Of a DNA stretch of 33,189 nt, positions 18,676 to 26,688 are shown piece by piece. This DNA is from Streptococcus oralis. Lineage in GTDB: Bacteria > Bacillota > Bacilli > Lactobacillales > Streptococcaceae. Within the stretch, counting starts at the first letter, position 1; the number at the start of each line of letters is the position of its first letter. The translations under genes and the position numbers were made by a program. The notes beneath the pieces are model-generated. The model was given only the letters and a program-made list of their open reading frames with translations. It was not told the DNA's origin and ran no database searches. Location of the stretch: assembly GCF_001579175.1 (NCBI RefSeq), contig NZ_KQ970760.1, positions 417,284 through 450,472 of the forward strand. The letters run 5' to 3'.

Positions 18676-20067
18676 ATGAAAAAAAATAGAGCAAAACGTG
18701 TGTCTCACGATAAAAAGAGAAGTATACTTCTTGCTTTTGTAGGGATTTTAGGAACCGCTACGATTCTATTAGGGAGTGCTATTGGTTATAAGCTGCTACA
18801 AAAGCAATCTTATGAACAAAAAATTGAAGCGCTAAAAAGCGAAAAGGACCAACAATTCAACTCAGGTAGTCAGAGAGGCCATTTCCGAAAAGGTCAAGCT
18901 GAGGTGATTGCCTACTATCCTCTTCAAGGAGAGGAAGTCATTGCGTCTGTTAGAGAAAAAATCAACCAAGACATCAAAGAAAAGCTGGAAGATAAAGAGG
19001 ATTTGGTCTTTTATTATACGGAGCAGTTGGATCAGGTTCTAAAGGGAGTTCTTGCTCGTAATATTAGTAAGCAAGTTTACGATTTGTCTGCAGCAAAGGT
19101 TGAAGAAAAAGAAAAGACGTCTTTAGGAAAAGTTTTCTTGACAGAAGATGGAAAAACTTTTGATCTCAGTAGGCTTTTCAAAGATGCTAGCAAGGCTAAG
19201 GAACTCCTATTGAGTCAAATCAAATCGACTCTAGAAGATAAGAAACTTGACCAGACAAAAATTGATCAGGTCCTAAAAAACTTTACAGATCAAGATCTGG
19301 CTTCATGGAGCTTTGATTATAAAGATAGTCAAATCATCCTTTATCCTGCTAATCCAGGGGAGACTTTGGAGGAAATTGCTCTACCGATATCCAGTTTCTT
19401 TGATGTTTTGGAGTCCTCTTATCTATTAGAAAAAGATGCTGAACTCTATCAGGCTTATTTTGCACAAAAAGACAAAAAAGTTGTGGCTTTGACCTTTGAC
19501 GATGGTCCAAATCCGTCTACAACTACACAAGCTTTGGATACATTAGCTAAGTACAAAGTAAAGGCGACCTTCTTTGTACTTGGTAAAAACATCGCCGGAA
19601 ATGAAGACATCCTTAAACGGATGAAGTCTGAAGGACATGTGGTTGCCAACCACAGCTGGAGTCATCCTGTTCTTTCCCAACTATCTCTCGAAGATGCTAA
19701 AAAACAAATTACTGATACAGAAGATTTGTTAACCCAAGTTCTAGGTTCGAGTTCTAAACTCATGCGCCCTCCTTATGGTGCCATTACAGATGATATCCGT
19801 AACAGTCTGGACTTGAGCTTTATCATGTGGGATGTGGATAGTTTGGACTGGAAGAGTAAGAATGAAGCAGCTATTTTGACAGAGATTCAGCGTCAGGTTC
19901 GTAATGGATCGATCGTTCTTATGCATGATATACATGGTCCTTCTGTTAATTCCCTACCAAGTATCATTGAATATCTGAAAGAACAAGGTTATACATTTGT
20001 GACCGTTCCGGAAATGCTGAACTCTCGCTTGAAGGCTCACGAAATGTATTATGACCGTGATCAATAA
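18676..20067 (+). CDS. pgdA: Peptidoglycan N-acetylglucosamine deacetylase
   Basis: A 463-residue, membrane-anchored carbohydrate esterase family 4 enzyme that removes acetyl groups from peptidoglycan GlcNAc and gives lysozyme resistance. A basic N-terminus and a signal anchor (about residues 16-38) lead to an extracellular middle domain and the NodB catalytic domain. The residues match those I recall for the pneumococcal enzyme at identical positions: Asp275-Asp276 in TFDDGPNP, zinc ligands His326 and His330 in NHSWSH, MRPPYG, and His417 in LMHDIH. This shows the start is 18676. The frame is open back to 18574, but that piece is the ezrA terminator. No ribosome site precedes the ATG, and the promoter predicts a leaderless mRNA. 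Confidence 0.96.
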   Translation: MKKNRAKRVSHDKKRSILLAFVGILGTATILLGSAIGYKLLQKQSYEQKIEALKSEKDQQFNSGSQRGHFRKGQAEVIAYYPLQGEEVIASVREKINQDIKEKLEDKEDLVFYYTEQLDQVLKGVLARNISKQVYDLSAAKVEEKEKTSLGKVFLTEDGKTFDLSRLFKDASKAKELLLSQIKSTLEDKKLDQTKIDQVLKNFTDQDLASWSFDYKDSQIILYPANPGETLEEIALPISSFFDVLESSYLLEKDAELYQAYFAQKDKKVVALTFDDGPNPSTTTQALDTLAKYKVKATFFVLGKNIAGNEDILKRMKSEGHVVANHSWSHPVLSQLSLEDAKKQITDTEDLLTQVLGSSSKLMRPPYGAITDDIRNSLDLSFIMWDVDSLDWKSKNEAAILTEIQRQVRNGSIVLMHDIHGPSVNSLPSIIEYLKEQGYTFVTVPEMLNSRLKAHEMYYDRDQ

Positions 20068-20072
20068 TTTTC

Positions 20073-20127
20073 AAAATCTAAAGAGACATGCCTCTGTTAA
20101 TCTGGTTTTGTTTCTTTAGATTTTCTT
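20073..20127 (+). terminator. Long hairpin between pgdA and the aldo/keto reductase gene
   Basis: A 15-bp inverted repeat (20073-20087 with 20110-20124, one G-U) enclosing 22 nt, ending in TTTTC. It is terminator-like but the T tract is short. An inner AGAG/CTCT pairing (20083-20086 with 20091-20094) offers an alternative fold. Confidence 0.55.
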
Positions 20128-20146
20128 CACATAGAAAGGAAAAACT

Positions 20147-20989
20147 ATGAAATCTTATACCCTTAATAACGGAATTTCAATCCCAGTTTTAGGATTTGGG
20201 ACCTGGAAAGCTGAAAATGGAGAAGTAGCCTACCAAGCTGTTTTAGAAGCCTTGAAGGCTGGTTATCGTCATATCGATACTGCAGCTATCTATAAAAATG
20301 AGGAGAGTGTTGGTCGCGCTATTCGAGATAGCGGTGTTTCACGCCAAGAAATCTTTGTGACGACCAAACTCTGGAACACCAATCACAGCTATGAAGAAGC
20401 TCGACATGCTTTTGAGCAATCAATGGAAAAATTGGGATTGGACTATCTAGATTTGTACCTGATCCATTGGCCAAATCCAAAACCACTAAGAGAAAATGAG
20501 GCATGGAAAACTCGCAATGCCGATGTCTGGAGGGCGATGGAGGATTTGTACCAAGAAGGGAAAATTCGTGCTATCGGCGTTAGTAATTTCCTTCCCAAGC
20601 ATTTGGATGCTTTGCTTGAAACAGCAAAAATTGTTCCTGCAGTCAATCAGGTACGCTTGGCACCAGGAGTTTATCAAGAGGAAGTGGTTGACTACTGTAG
20701 AGAGAAAGGAATTCTCCTAGAGGCTTGGGGACCTTTTGGCCAAGGAGAGTTGTTTGAAAAGAAAGAAGTCCAAGAAATTGCTGCTAAGCATGGGAAATCA
20801 GTGGCTCAAATCGCCTTGGCTTGGAGTTTATTAGAAGGTTTCTTACCTCTACCTAAGTCCGTAACAGCCTCTCGCATCCAGAGCAATCTTGACTGTTTTG
20901 GGATTGAACTCAGCAAGGAAGAGCGAGAAATCTTAAAGAGTATTTCTGTGACTTCTGGCGCACCACGTGTGGATGAGATGGATTTTTAG
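20147..20989 (+). CDS. Aldo/keto reductase
   Basis: A 280-residue NADPH-dependent oxidoreductase of the AKR superfamily (AKR5-like bacterial clade, related to 2,5-diketo-gluconate and methylglyoxal reductases). The catalytic tetrad is complete: Asp44 and Tyr49 in HIDTAAIYKNE, Lys74 in TTKLW, His107 in YLIHWP. The family motif GVSNF and the C-terminal NADP-binding LPKSVTASRIQSN are present. Substrates of such enzymes are broad small aldehydes and ketones, so no specific one is given. An AAAGGA site lies before the ATG. No separate promoter is obvious, so it is probably transcribed by read-through past the hairpin after pgdA. A strong terminator follows. Confidence 0.93.
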   Translation: MKSYTLNNGISIPVLGFGTWKAENGEVAYQAVLEALKAGYRHIDTAAIYKNEESVGRAIRDSGVSRQEIFVTTKLWNTNHSYEEARHAFEQSMEKLGLDYLDLYLIHWPNPKPLRENEAWKTRNADVWRAMEDLYQEGKIRAIGVSNFLPKHLDALLETAKIVPAVNQVRLAPGVYQEEVVDYCREKGILLEAWGPFGQGELFEKKEVQEIAAKHGKSVAQIALAWSLLEGFLPLPKSVTASRIQSNLDCFGIELSKEEREILKSISVTSGAPRVDEMDF

Positions 20990-21018
20990 TTTGTAAAATC
21001 TATTTATACCGAAATAAC

Positions 21019-21050
21019 AAAGACTAGGAATTTTAAATCCTAGTCTTTTT
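21019..21050 (+). terminator. Terminator of the aldo/keto reductase gene
   Basis: AAAGACTAGGA (21019-21029) pairs perfectly with TCCTAGTCTTT (21038-21048), followed by further T. The next 140 bp (21051-21190) are very AT-rich and hold no gene that I can see. Confidence 0.93.
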
Positions 21051-21193
21051 ATGTATTAAAAATCCAAATTGTTTGTATAATAAAATAATTTTATGGATTG
21101 AAATATAGGAACAATTTTAGAAAATATTGGTTTGATAGAACAAATAACACGAATGATAAAATTAAATAAGCAAAATATATACGTAAATATTAC

Positions 21194-21256
21194 ATTTTTG
21201 TGACAATTCAGATTTTTGTGAATATTTCTTTTTATTTGCGCTATAATAGGTATAAT
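21194..21256 (+). promoter_or_regulatory. Promoter region of the surface protease, with 10-bp direct repeats
   Basis: Two TATAAT hexamers (21242-21247 and 21251-21256) lie before the AAAAGGAG site. Neither has a good -35. Upstream, ATTTTTGTGA occurs twice exactly (21194-21203 and 21212-21221, 18 bp apart), possibly an activator site. Confidence 0.5.
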
Positions 21257-21277
21257 TTAAATAAAAGGAGATTGTTT

Positions 21278-24200
21278 ATGAATAGACGACAACGTTTTTC
21301 ATTACGAAAATACAAATTTGGTCTTGCTTCAGTCTTACTGGGGACTGCTTTGGTTTTTGGGGCGAGTCAAGTCAGTGCCAATGAACAGAATACTGGTGAA
21401 AATCAAGTTCAAACTGAGGCAATCAAGACAGAGCTAAAAGATGATAAACACTTAAACTCTTCGACTGACCAATCCAATACTCATGTGATAGCACCAGTAG
21501 CTGAAGGGAAACAGGAAGTTGAAGCTTCTAAAGAAGATATTAGCAATCAATTTGCTAAGGAAGATGCTCCTGTTGAAAAAACTGCCGAAGCCCAAGAACC
21601 AGGAAAAGATAGCACAGTTGCAAAAGAAACAGACCAAGGTGTCGTCCAAAAAGAAACAACAGTCGATACGACTACCGCGCCTGCCACTGAGAAGGTCTCT
21701 ACTATAGAGAAAAAAGAGGCTCAAGCAACGACAGCTTCTAAACCTGCTGGCGAGACACCAACTGCTGAAAATGCGCAAGGAACTGCTGAATCTGCAAAAC
21801 CCAATAGCCTTTCCAGCAATGATATCATCACAGTACCAAAAACTTGGGAGGCTGGTTACAAAGGGAAAGGGACCGTTGTTGCCATAATTGACTCTGGACT
21901 TGATTTGAATCATGAGGTTCTTCGAATTTCGGATCCGTCAAAAGCAAAATTTAAAAACAAGGAAGCCATCGAAGCAGCTAAAAAGGCTGCTGGGATCGAC
22001 TACGGTAAATGGTATAGTGATAAGGTTGTCTATGCCTATGACTACTTTGATGGAACGGATAAGATCAAAGAAGCAGAAAGAACTTCTCATGGGATGCACG
22101 TAACAGGGATTGCTGCTGGAAATCCTGATAAAGAAGCACCGAATGGAGAAAAAGTATATGGTGTGGCGCCAGAAGCTCAAGTCATGTTTATGCGTGTCTT
22201 TTCAGATCGTCAGAGAACAACTGGTTCTGCCCTTTATGTCAAAGCGATTGATGACGCGGTTGCCTTAGGAGCGGATGCCATTAATATGAGTTTGGGATCT
22301 AGCACTGGTTCTATGGTGGATGCTGGTTCTGATATCGTTGATGCTATCAAACGGGCTCGTGCCAAGGGAGTTTCTGTTCTCATCTCTGCAGGAAATAGCA
22401 ATACATTTGGAAATGGTTATTCAAAACCGCTAGCCGAAAATCCAGACTATGGCTTGGTTGGAAATCCTTCCACTGTTGAAGATTCGATTTCAGTTGCTTC
22501 TGTCAACAACAAAACATTGACAACAGCGGTTTTTGAAGTCAAAGGTCTAGAGGGAAATGCCGGCCTTCATAACGGAAAATTTGATTATAATCAACCTGAG
22601 GCAGATAAGGACTTTGAAAAGGGAAAAGAGTATGAATACGTCGAAGCAGGGTTAGGTCGTGAAGAAGACTTTGCGAAGTTGGATTTAACTGGGAAACTTG
22701 CCCTCATTCAGCGTGGAGCCATGAACTTTTCAGAGAAAATCAAAAATGCACGAAAACACGGTGCAGTTGGTGCTTTGATCTACAATAATGTAGAAGGTGC
22801 AAACATCAATATGGCTATTGATGATGAAGCAAAGAAAATTCCTTCAGTATTTATTTCTAAACAGTATGGTGAAGCCCTGAAATCAGGAAAATACAAGGTT
22901 GTTTTTAATGACAAGATGGATAATCGCCCATCTGATGTTGCCAATCAGCTATCTGACTTTTCAAGTTGGGGGGTGACTACTGATGGACAATTGAAACCAG
23001 ACGTAACAGCTCCTGGTGGCAATATCTACTCATCCTTTAATGACAATACCTATGGAAGTATTAGTGGCACCAGTATGGCGGCTCCTCACGTTACGGGTGT
23101 TGCAGTTTTGGTTAAAGAATACCTTCAAAAACACCATCCAGAATTGACTCCTGAGCAAGTATCAGAGACTGTCAAGGCCTTGATCATGTCAACTGCAAAA
23201 CCACATGTTAATAAGGATACAGGCACTTATACCTCTCCTCGTCAGCAAGGTTCTGGTATTGTGGATACAGCTGCTGCAGTGTCAACAGACCTCTATGTAA
23301 CGGGTGAAAATGGTTATCCAAGTGTGACATTAGGAAATGTTGGAGATCAATTTACTTTCAAGGTCACTGTACACAATATTTCAGATACTGACCGTACTCT
23401 CAAGATGGTAGTGAATACCAATACAGACGAAGTCCAAGATGGGAAATTCACCCTTCGACCTCGAAAACTAACGGAGACAGTCTGGCCTGAAGTGACGGTC
23501 AAAGCCCACAGCAGTCAAACAGTCACTGTTAAAGTGGATGCTCGAAAATTTGCTGCTGAACTCAGCAAACAAATGCCAAATGGCTATTTCCTTGAAGGTT
23601 TTGTTCGCTTTGTAGATCCAGCAGATGATGGGGATATTGTGAGTCTTGCATTTATGGGCTTCCGAGGTGAATTCCAAAATCTCCCCGCTGTCGAAAAACC
23701 AATTTACAACCTTGTTCGAGAAGGGAAAAATGGATTTTACACGGAAGTAGACAAGGAAAATCCTGCCGTTAACTACTCTAATGATGCCACCTATCTCGCA
23801 ACCTTGCAAAATGACCTTCTAGTTTCTCAAGGTCAACGCCAAGGACGACGAATTACCGTTCTTGGAATTGAACAAAATGCTGAAGGTAAGCATGTTCTTC
23901 AGTTGGACGAAAAAGGAAATGTCCGTATTGCCATTTCTCCAAACGATGATGGAAACAAAGACCTAGTTGAATACAAAACGGTTGCTTTGAGAAATCTTGT
24001 AAATCTTCGGGCTACAGTTTATGCGGCTACGGATACCAAGCATGAACATCCCATTTGGGTGGGCGATGCAAAGGATCTCCGTAAGAATTATTTTGATGGA
24101 GACAGTAGAAATCTGAAAAGCTATATTCTAGATAATACTGCTTGGAGAGGTCAGGATTTTAATGGCAATACCGTAGCGGATGGTTTATATGACTATGTTA

Positions 24201-25789
24201 TCAGTTATACACCAGACGTTCCAGGAGCTAAAGAACAATACACGACCTTTAAAATTCAAATTGATACTCAAAAACCTGTCATCACAAGTGGTTATATTCG
24301 CTTTAAAGATGGAAATCAAGAATTCGTAGCTCGCAAACCAAAAGATGTTGGTCAAGGCGGTATCCTTTCAGAAAAAGTCTTCTATATTACACCATTTGAC
24401 CAGAAAGGGACCATGGTTCTAACTGGGAAAGACCAGTCTGGAATGCGTGCGTTTGAAAACACCCATCTAATCAAAGCCAATGCCGACGGTAGTTATACAC
24501 TTCCTAAGGATGTTGACAAGGCTAATATTTACTATCTTGTAGAGGACTATGCAGGGAATGTAGACTATATCTCGCTTGCTGAACTTGTGCGCGATCAAAA
24601 TAGTGGTCGAGTGAAAATTGCCTTGAAGGATGCGAAAACAAACCAAGATATTGATACCCTATACGTCTATCGAATCAAAAATAGCAAGGGACAATATGTC
24701 GATGTCGACAAGTCAAAAGCGATTCATTTCTTACAGTTTGGTCATTATACAGCAGAAATTTTCAGTTATGACCGAACAGAACTGAAATTTATCAGCGCCT
24801 TAGCCCAAGAGTTTGACCTGACGGAAGAAAATAGTTTCCAAACCATTACCTTCCTAGCAAATCTCCTAGAATATGCACCTGTGTCTGTTTCCTTCAATCG
24901 AGCAGTTCCAAAGACGACTACAGTAGTTTTGAAAGGAGAAGATGGGACAAGTATCACTCTTCCTGCTGAAAAATACGGTCAATACGCCTTTGGTAAGAAA
25001 GTTGCTACAGGTCGTTATATTGTACAAGTCACCTTGCCAACTGGATATGAACTCCTTGAAGATCTCGTTTCCTTGCTCGTTCAACCAGGTCGAAATAATG
25101 CTTTGCGTCTATCTGTTGTGTCTAAGTTGGCCTTGCTTGCTGTGGTAAATCAACAAAAAGAACTGGTAGAAACGTCTCGTTACTTTAATAGTAGTGCAGA
25201 CAAGAGAAAAGCTTATGACCGAGCTTTCCAAGTGGCACAGTCAGCCTTGTCAAGCAAGTTGAAGCAAGAATTGATTGATGGCGTTCTCGCTAGTCTTGAA
25301 GCTGCTGGTAAGGCTTTGGATGGAAAAGATTCGAATGTTGCTGCCTTGAAAGAAGCTATGAAAGCTTACTATGCAATGACTAAAACTGGACGATATGCTA
25401 ATGCCAAGGAAAAAGTACGTCGAGCTTATGATCGTGCCTTCAAAGAAATTGCCTTACTAGCTGTGGATCCTAAAGTCAAACAGGATCAAATTGACCAATC
25501 TCTTATTGCCCTAGCTACAGCTAAAAGTAAACTAAATGGCAAGGCCACAGACTTCTCTAGTCTAAAGAAAATGGTCAAGGATGAGCGCCTTTTCCAAGAA
25601 AAGAACGCGAGATTTATCTATGCAGATAAGAAAGAAAAAGTAGCTTATCTTTTAACTTTTAAAGAGGCACAGGAACTCCTTAAAGATCCAGGAGCGAGTC
25701 AAGAAGATGTCAAAGATGCCATTACAGCATTGAAACAAGCCAAGAGAAATCTGCATGGCAAAAAGCCAAAAGCGAAAAGACATCCTTAA
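21278..25789 (+). CDS. YSIRK-type, C5a-peptidase-like subtilisin family surface protease
   Basis: A 1503-residue secreted S8 serine protease. The signal peptide carries the YSIRK/G-S motif (FSLRKYKFGLASVLLG) and probably ends after VSA (about residue 34). An acidic, Thr/Ala/Lys-rich region spans 35-185. The catalytic domain has Asp205 (AIIDSGLD), His271 (SHGMHVTG), oxyanion Asn373 (SAGNSN) and Ser599 (SGTSMAAPH), with a PA domain inserted at about 440-560. A fibronectin-like region (about 680-800) matches the C5a peptidase pattern (NGYFLEGFVRF, FMGFRGEF). Three FIVAR-like helical repeats lie at about 1288-1497. The protein ends in a basic tail (KKPKAKRHP) with no LPXTG motif, hydrophobic segment or frameshifted remnant of one, so covalent sortase anchoring is not expected. 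The frame extends to 21200, but ATG 21278 has AAAAGGAG and the signal peptide. Confidence 0.93.
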   Translation: MNRRQRFSLRKYKFGLASVLLGTALVFGASQVSANEQNTGENQVQTEAIKTELKDDKHLNSSTDQSNTHVIAPVAEGKQEVEASKEDISNQFAKEDAPVEKTAEAQEPGKDSTVAKETDQGVVQKETTVDTTTAPATEKVSTIEKKEAQATTASKPAGETPTAENAQGTAESAKPNSLSSNDIITVPKTWEAGYKGKGTVVAIIDSGLDLNHEVLRISDPSKAKFKNKEAIEAAKKAAGIDYGKWYSDKVVYAYDYFDGTDKIKEAERTSHGMHVTGIAAGNPDKEAPNGEKVYGVAPEAQVMFMRVFSDRQRTTGSALYVKAIDDAVALGADAINMSLGSSTGSMVDAGSDIVDAIKRARAKGVSVLISAGNSNTFGNGYSKPLAENPDYGLVGNPSTVEDSISVASVNNKTLTTAVFEVKGLEGNAGLHNGKFDYNQPEADKDFEKGKEYEYVEAGLGREEDFAKLDLTGKLALIQRGAMNFSEKIKNARKHGAVGALIYNNVEGANINMAIDDEAKKIPSVFISKQYGEALKSGKYKVVFNDKMDNRPSDVANQLSDFSSWGVTTDGQLKPDVTAPGGNIYSSFNDNTYGSISGTSMAAPHVTGVAVLVKEYLQKHHPELTPEQVSETVKALIMSTAKPHVNKDTGTYTSPRQQGSGIVDTAAAVSTDLYVTGENGYPSVTLGNVGDQFTFKVTVHNISDTDRTLKMVVNTNTDEVQDGKFTLRPRKLTETVWPEVTVKAHSSQTVTVKVDARKFAAELSKQMPNGYFLEGFVRFVDPADDGDIVSLAFMGFRGEFQNLPAVEKPIYNLVREGKNGFYTEVDKENPAVNYSNDATYLATLQNDLLVSQGQRQGRRITVLGIEQNAEGKHVLQLDEKGNVRIAISPNDDGNKDLVEYKTVALRNLVNLRATVYAATDTKHEHPIWVGDAKDLRKNYFDGDSRNLKSYILDNTAWRGQDFNGNTVADGLYDYVISYTPDVPGAKEQYTTFKIQIDTQKPVITSGYIRFKDGNQEFVARKPKDVGQGGILSEKVFYITPFDQKGTMVLTGKDQSGMRAFENTHLIKANADGSYTLPKDVDKANIYYLVEDYAGNVDYISLAELVRDQNSGRVKIALKDAKTNQDIDTLYVYRIKNSKGQYVDVDKSKAIHFLQFGHYTAEIFSYDRTELKFISALAQEFDLTEENSFQTITFLANLLEYAPVSVSFNRAVPKTTTVVLKGEDGTSITLPAEKYGQYAFGKKVATGRYIVQVTLPTGYELLEDLVSLLVQPGRNNALRLSVVSKLALLAVVNQQKELVETSRYFNSSADKRKAYDRAFQVAQSALSSKLKQELIDGVLASLEAAGKALDGKDSNVAALKEAMKAYYAMTKTGRYANAKEKVRRAYDRAFKEIALLAVDPKVKQDQIDQSLIALATAKSKLNGKATDFSSLKKMVKDERLFQEKNARFIYADKKEKVAYLLTFKEAQELLKDPGASQEDVKDAITALKQAKRNLHGKKPKAKRHP

Positions 25790-25815
25790 ACAGGACTTTC
25801 TGAAGCTTTACTATT

Positions 25816-25851
25816 AAATGAGTCTGGAACTTTGTTTTCAGACTCATTTTT
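25816..25851 (+). terminator. Terminator of the surface protease
   Basis: AAATGAGTCTG (25816-25826) pairs perfectly with CAGACTCATTT (25839-25849), 12-nt loop, T tract. Confidence 0.9.
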
Positions 25852-25853
25852 GG

Positions 25854-25882
25854 TTTACACTAGCTAGAAAATCTGCTATAAT
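25854..25882 (+). promoter_or_regulatory. Promoter of the T-box / GFA / glyQS operon
   Basis: TTTACA (25854-25859), exact 17-bp spacer, TATAAT (25877-25882) with a TGC extension. Start expected near 25889. Confidence 0.9.
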
Positions 25883-25888
25883 ACTAGC

Positions 25889-26071
25889 TAGGAAAGAAAG
25901 TCTTATGGCGTTCTTCAAGCGAGCTTGGGGTAGTGGGAGCCAAGTAGAACAAGGTAAGAAACTGGCACTTTCTGTCGTATTTTTAAAAACAATGAAGTAA
26001 TAAATTAGGGTGGAACCGCGTTTCTGACGCCCCTAGTCGCAAGGCTTGGGTGTTGAAATTCGGTTCTTTTT
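25889..26071 (+). promoter_or_regulatory. Glycine-specific T-box leader riboswitch
   Basis: The leader senses uncharged tRNA-Gly and controls read-through. Stem I is closed by AGAAAGT (25895-25901) with ACTTTCT (25967-25973); its upper part pairs GTTCT (25910-25914) with AGAAC and CTTGG with CCAAG. The specifier codon on the 3' side is GGC (25964-25966), glycine, followed by A. The T-box itself is AGGGTGGAACCGCG (26007-26020): the antiterminator pairs AGGG with CCCT (26031-26034) and GCG with CGC (26028-26030), leaving the tRNA-binding bulge TGGAACC. The competing terminator pairs GAACCG (26013-26018) with CGGTTC (26061-26066), TTTC with GAAA, and ACGCCC with GGGTGT, and ends in TTTTT (26067-26071). 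The regulated genes are GFA, glyQ and glyS. Confidence 0.95.
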
Positions 26072-26106
26072 GAATTTCGTCTAATACCTAAGTGGAAAGG
26101 AGCATA

Positions 26107-26478
26107 ATGATTAAAGGATCTTGTTTATGTAAAGCAGTCACCTACACTTTAGATGAAGAATTGTCGGAAATAGTTTTTTGCCACTGCTCATTCTGTCGGA
26201 AAGCAACTGCGTCTGCCTATACAGTGAATGCCAAAGTTAGCAGTAAAAACCTAGTATTGCATGGAAAAGAACAGTTGGTTACCTATAGTTCATCTCCAGG
26301 AAAACAACGCTATTACTGTCAGAACTGTCATAGTCAAATTTTCACTGCTCAAGAAAATATACCAGAAGTCTGTGCTTTGAAACTAGGTACAATAGACGAA
26401 TGCGATCAGAATTTACAAACTGTTCCCAAACGTCATATTTTTCAGGACCCAGCTTTTTCTTGGTTGCTTGATGAATAA
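26107..26478 (+). CDS. GFA/CENP-V domain zinc protein
   Basis: A 123-residue protein of the GFA (glutathione-dependent formaldehyde-activating-like) family. All seven family cysteines are seen: Cys6 and Cys8 (SCLCKAVTY), Cys25, Cys27 and Cys30 (CHCSFCRKAT), Cys71 and Cys74 (CQNCHS), which bind two zinc ions. Despite the name, most members have no proven formaldehyde activity, so the function is open. It has a good AAAGGAG site and is the first gene after the glycine T-box, 35 bp before a ribosome site that matches that of glyQ. It therefore appears to be co-regulated with glycyl-tRNA synthetase by glycine starvation. I see no promoter of its own. Confidence 0.9.
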   Translation: MIKGSCLCKAVTYTLDEELSEIVFCHCSFCRKATASAYTVNAKVSSKNLVLHGKEQLVTYSSSPGKQRYYCQNCHSQIFTAQENIPEVCALKLGTIDECDQNLQTVPKRHIFQDPAFSWLLDE

Positions 26479-26513
26479 AGCTAAAAAGATAATATAAACT
26501 AAAGGAGTAAACA

Positions 26514-26591
26514 ATGTCTAAAAAATTGACTTTCCACTGCGTCAGTGGCATAGACCTCCTTACAGTCGGACTGCCCCACGCTCAGCGCTAG
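26514..26591 (+). CDS. 25-codon ORF: second, truncated copy of the glyQ start
   Basis: The ORF has a strong AAGGAG site six bases before its ATG and begins MSKKLTF, the same seven residues as GlyQ (26689). It then departs into HCVSGIDLLTVGLPHAQR and stops. The nucleotide match to the real glyQ start extends from the ribosome site (26502) through codon 7; in the coding part the differences are all at third codon positions and silent (4 of 7 codons). It is probably a decayed piece of an earlier glyQ 5' end, cut by the insert at 26534-26674. It should still be translated, and could affect translation or stability of the glyQ message. No function as a peptide is claimed. Confidence 0.6.
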   Translation: MSKKLTFHCVSGIDLLTVGLPHAQR

Positions 26592-26674
26592 GGTGCTGAG
26601 CTAGACGCAGTACTAACTCGTCTTGCCTCGTATAATCGACGAGGTAGACTCGTGTCGCAAGAAATCATTTTTTA
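26534..26674. repeat. Structured, GC-rich insert between two copies of the glyQ start
   Basis: About 140 bp unlike the surrounding sequence, with nested inverted repeats: CCACTG-CGT-CAGTGG (26534-26548), ACTGCGTC (26536-26543) with GACGCAGT (26604-26611), GCTCAGC (26580-26586) with GCTGAGC (26595-26601), and GTCT-TG-CCTCGT (26620-26631) with ACGAGG-T-AGAC (26639-26649). There is no T tract after any stem, so they are not terminators. It resembles a small non-autonomous element or a structured RNA; I do not recognise a named family. Confidence 0.6.
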
Positions 26675-26688
26675 TTAAGGAGTATTCA

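Noticed and set aside
25740..25850. Possible frameshifted LPXTG sorting signal after the protease stop.
   Set aside because: Neither of the other two frames gives LPXTG, a hydrophobic stretch or a charged tail before a stop.
25818..26000. Plus-strand ORF of 60 codons after the protease.
   Set aside because: It runs through the protease terminator, the T-box promoter and Stem I, which explain the sequence fully.
26631..26636. TATAAT inside the insert before glyQ as a separate glyQ promoter.
   Set aside because: It sits in the loop of a hairpin, has no TGn extension and no -35 at 16-18 bp. Kept only as a remote possibility.
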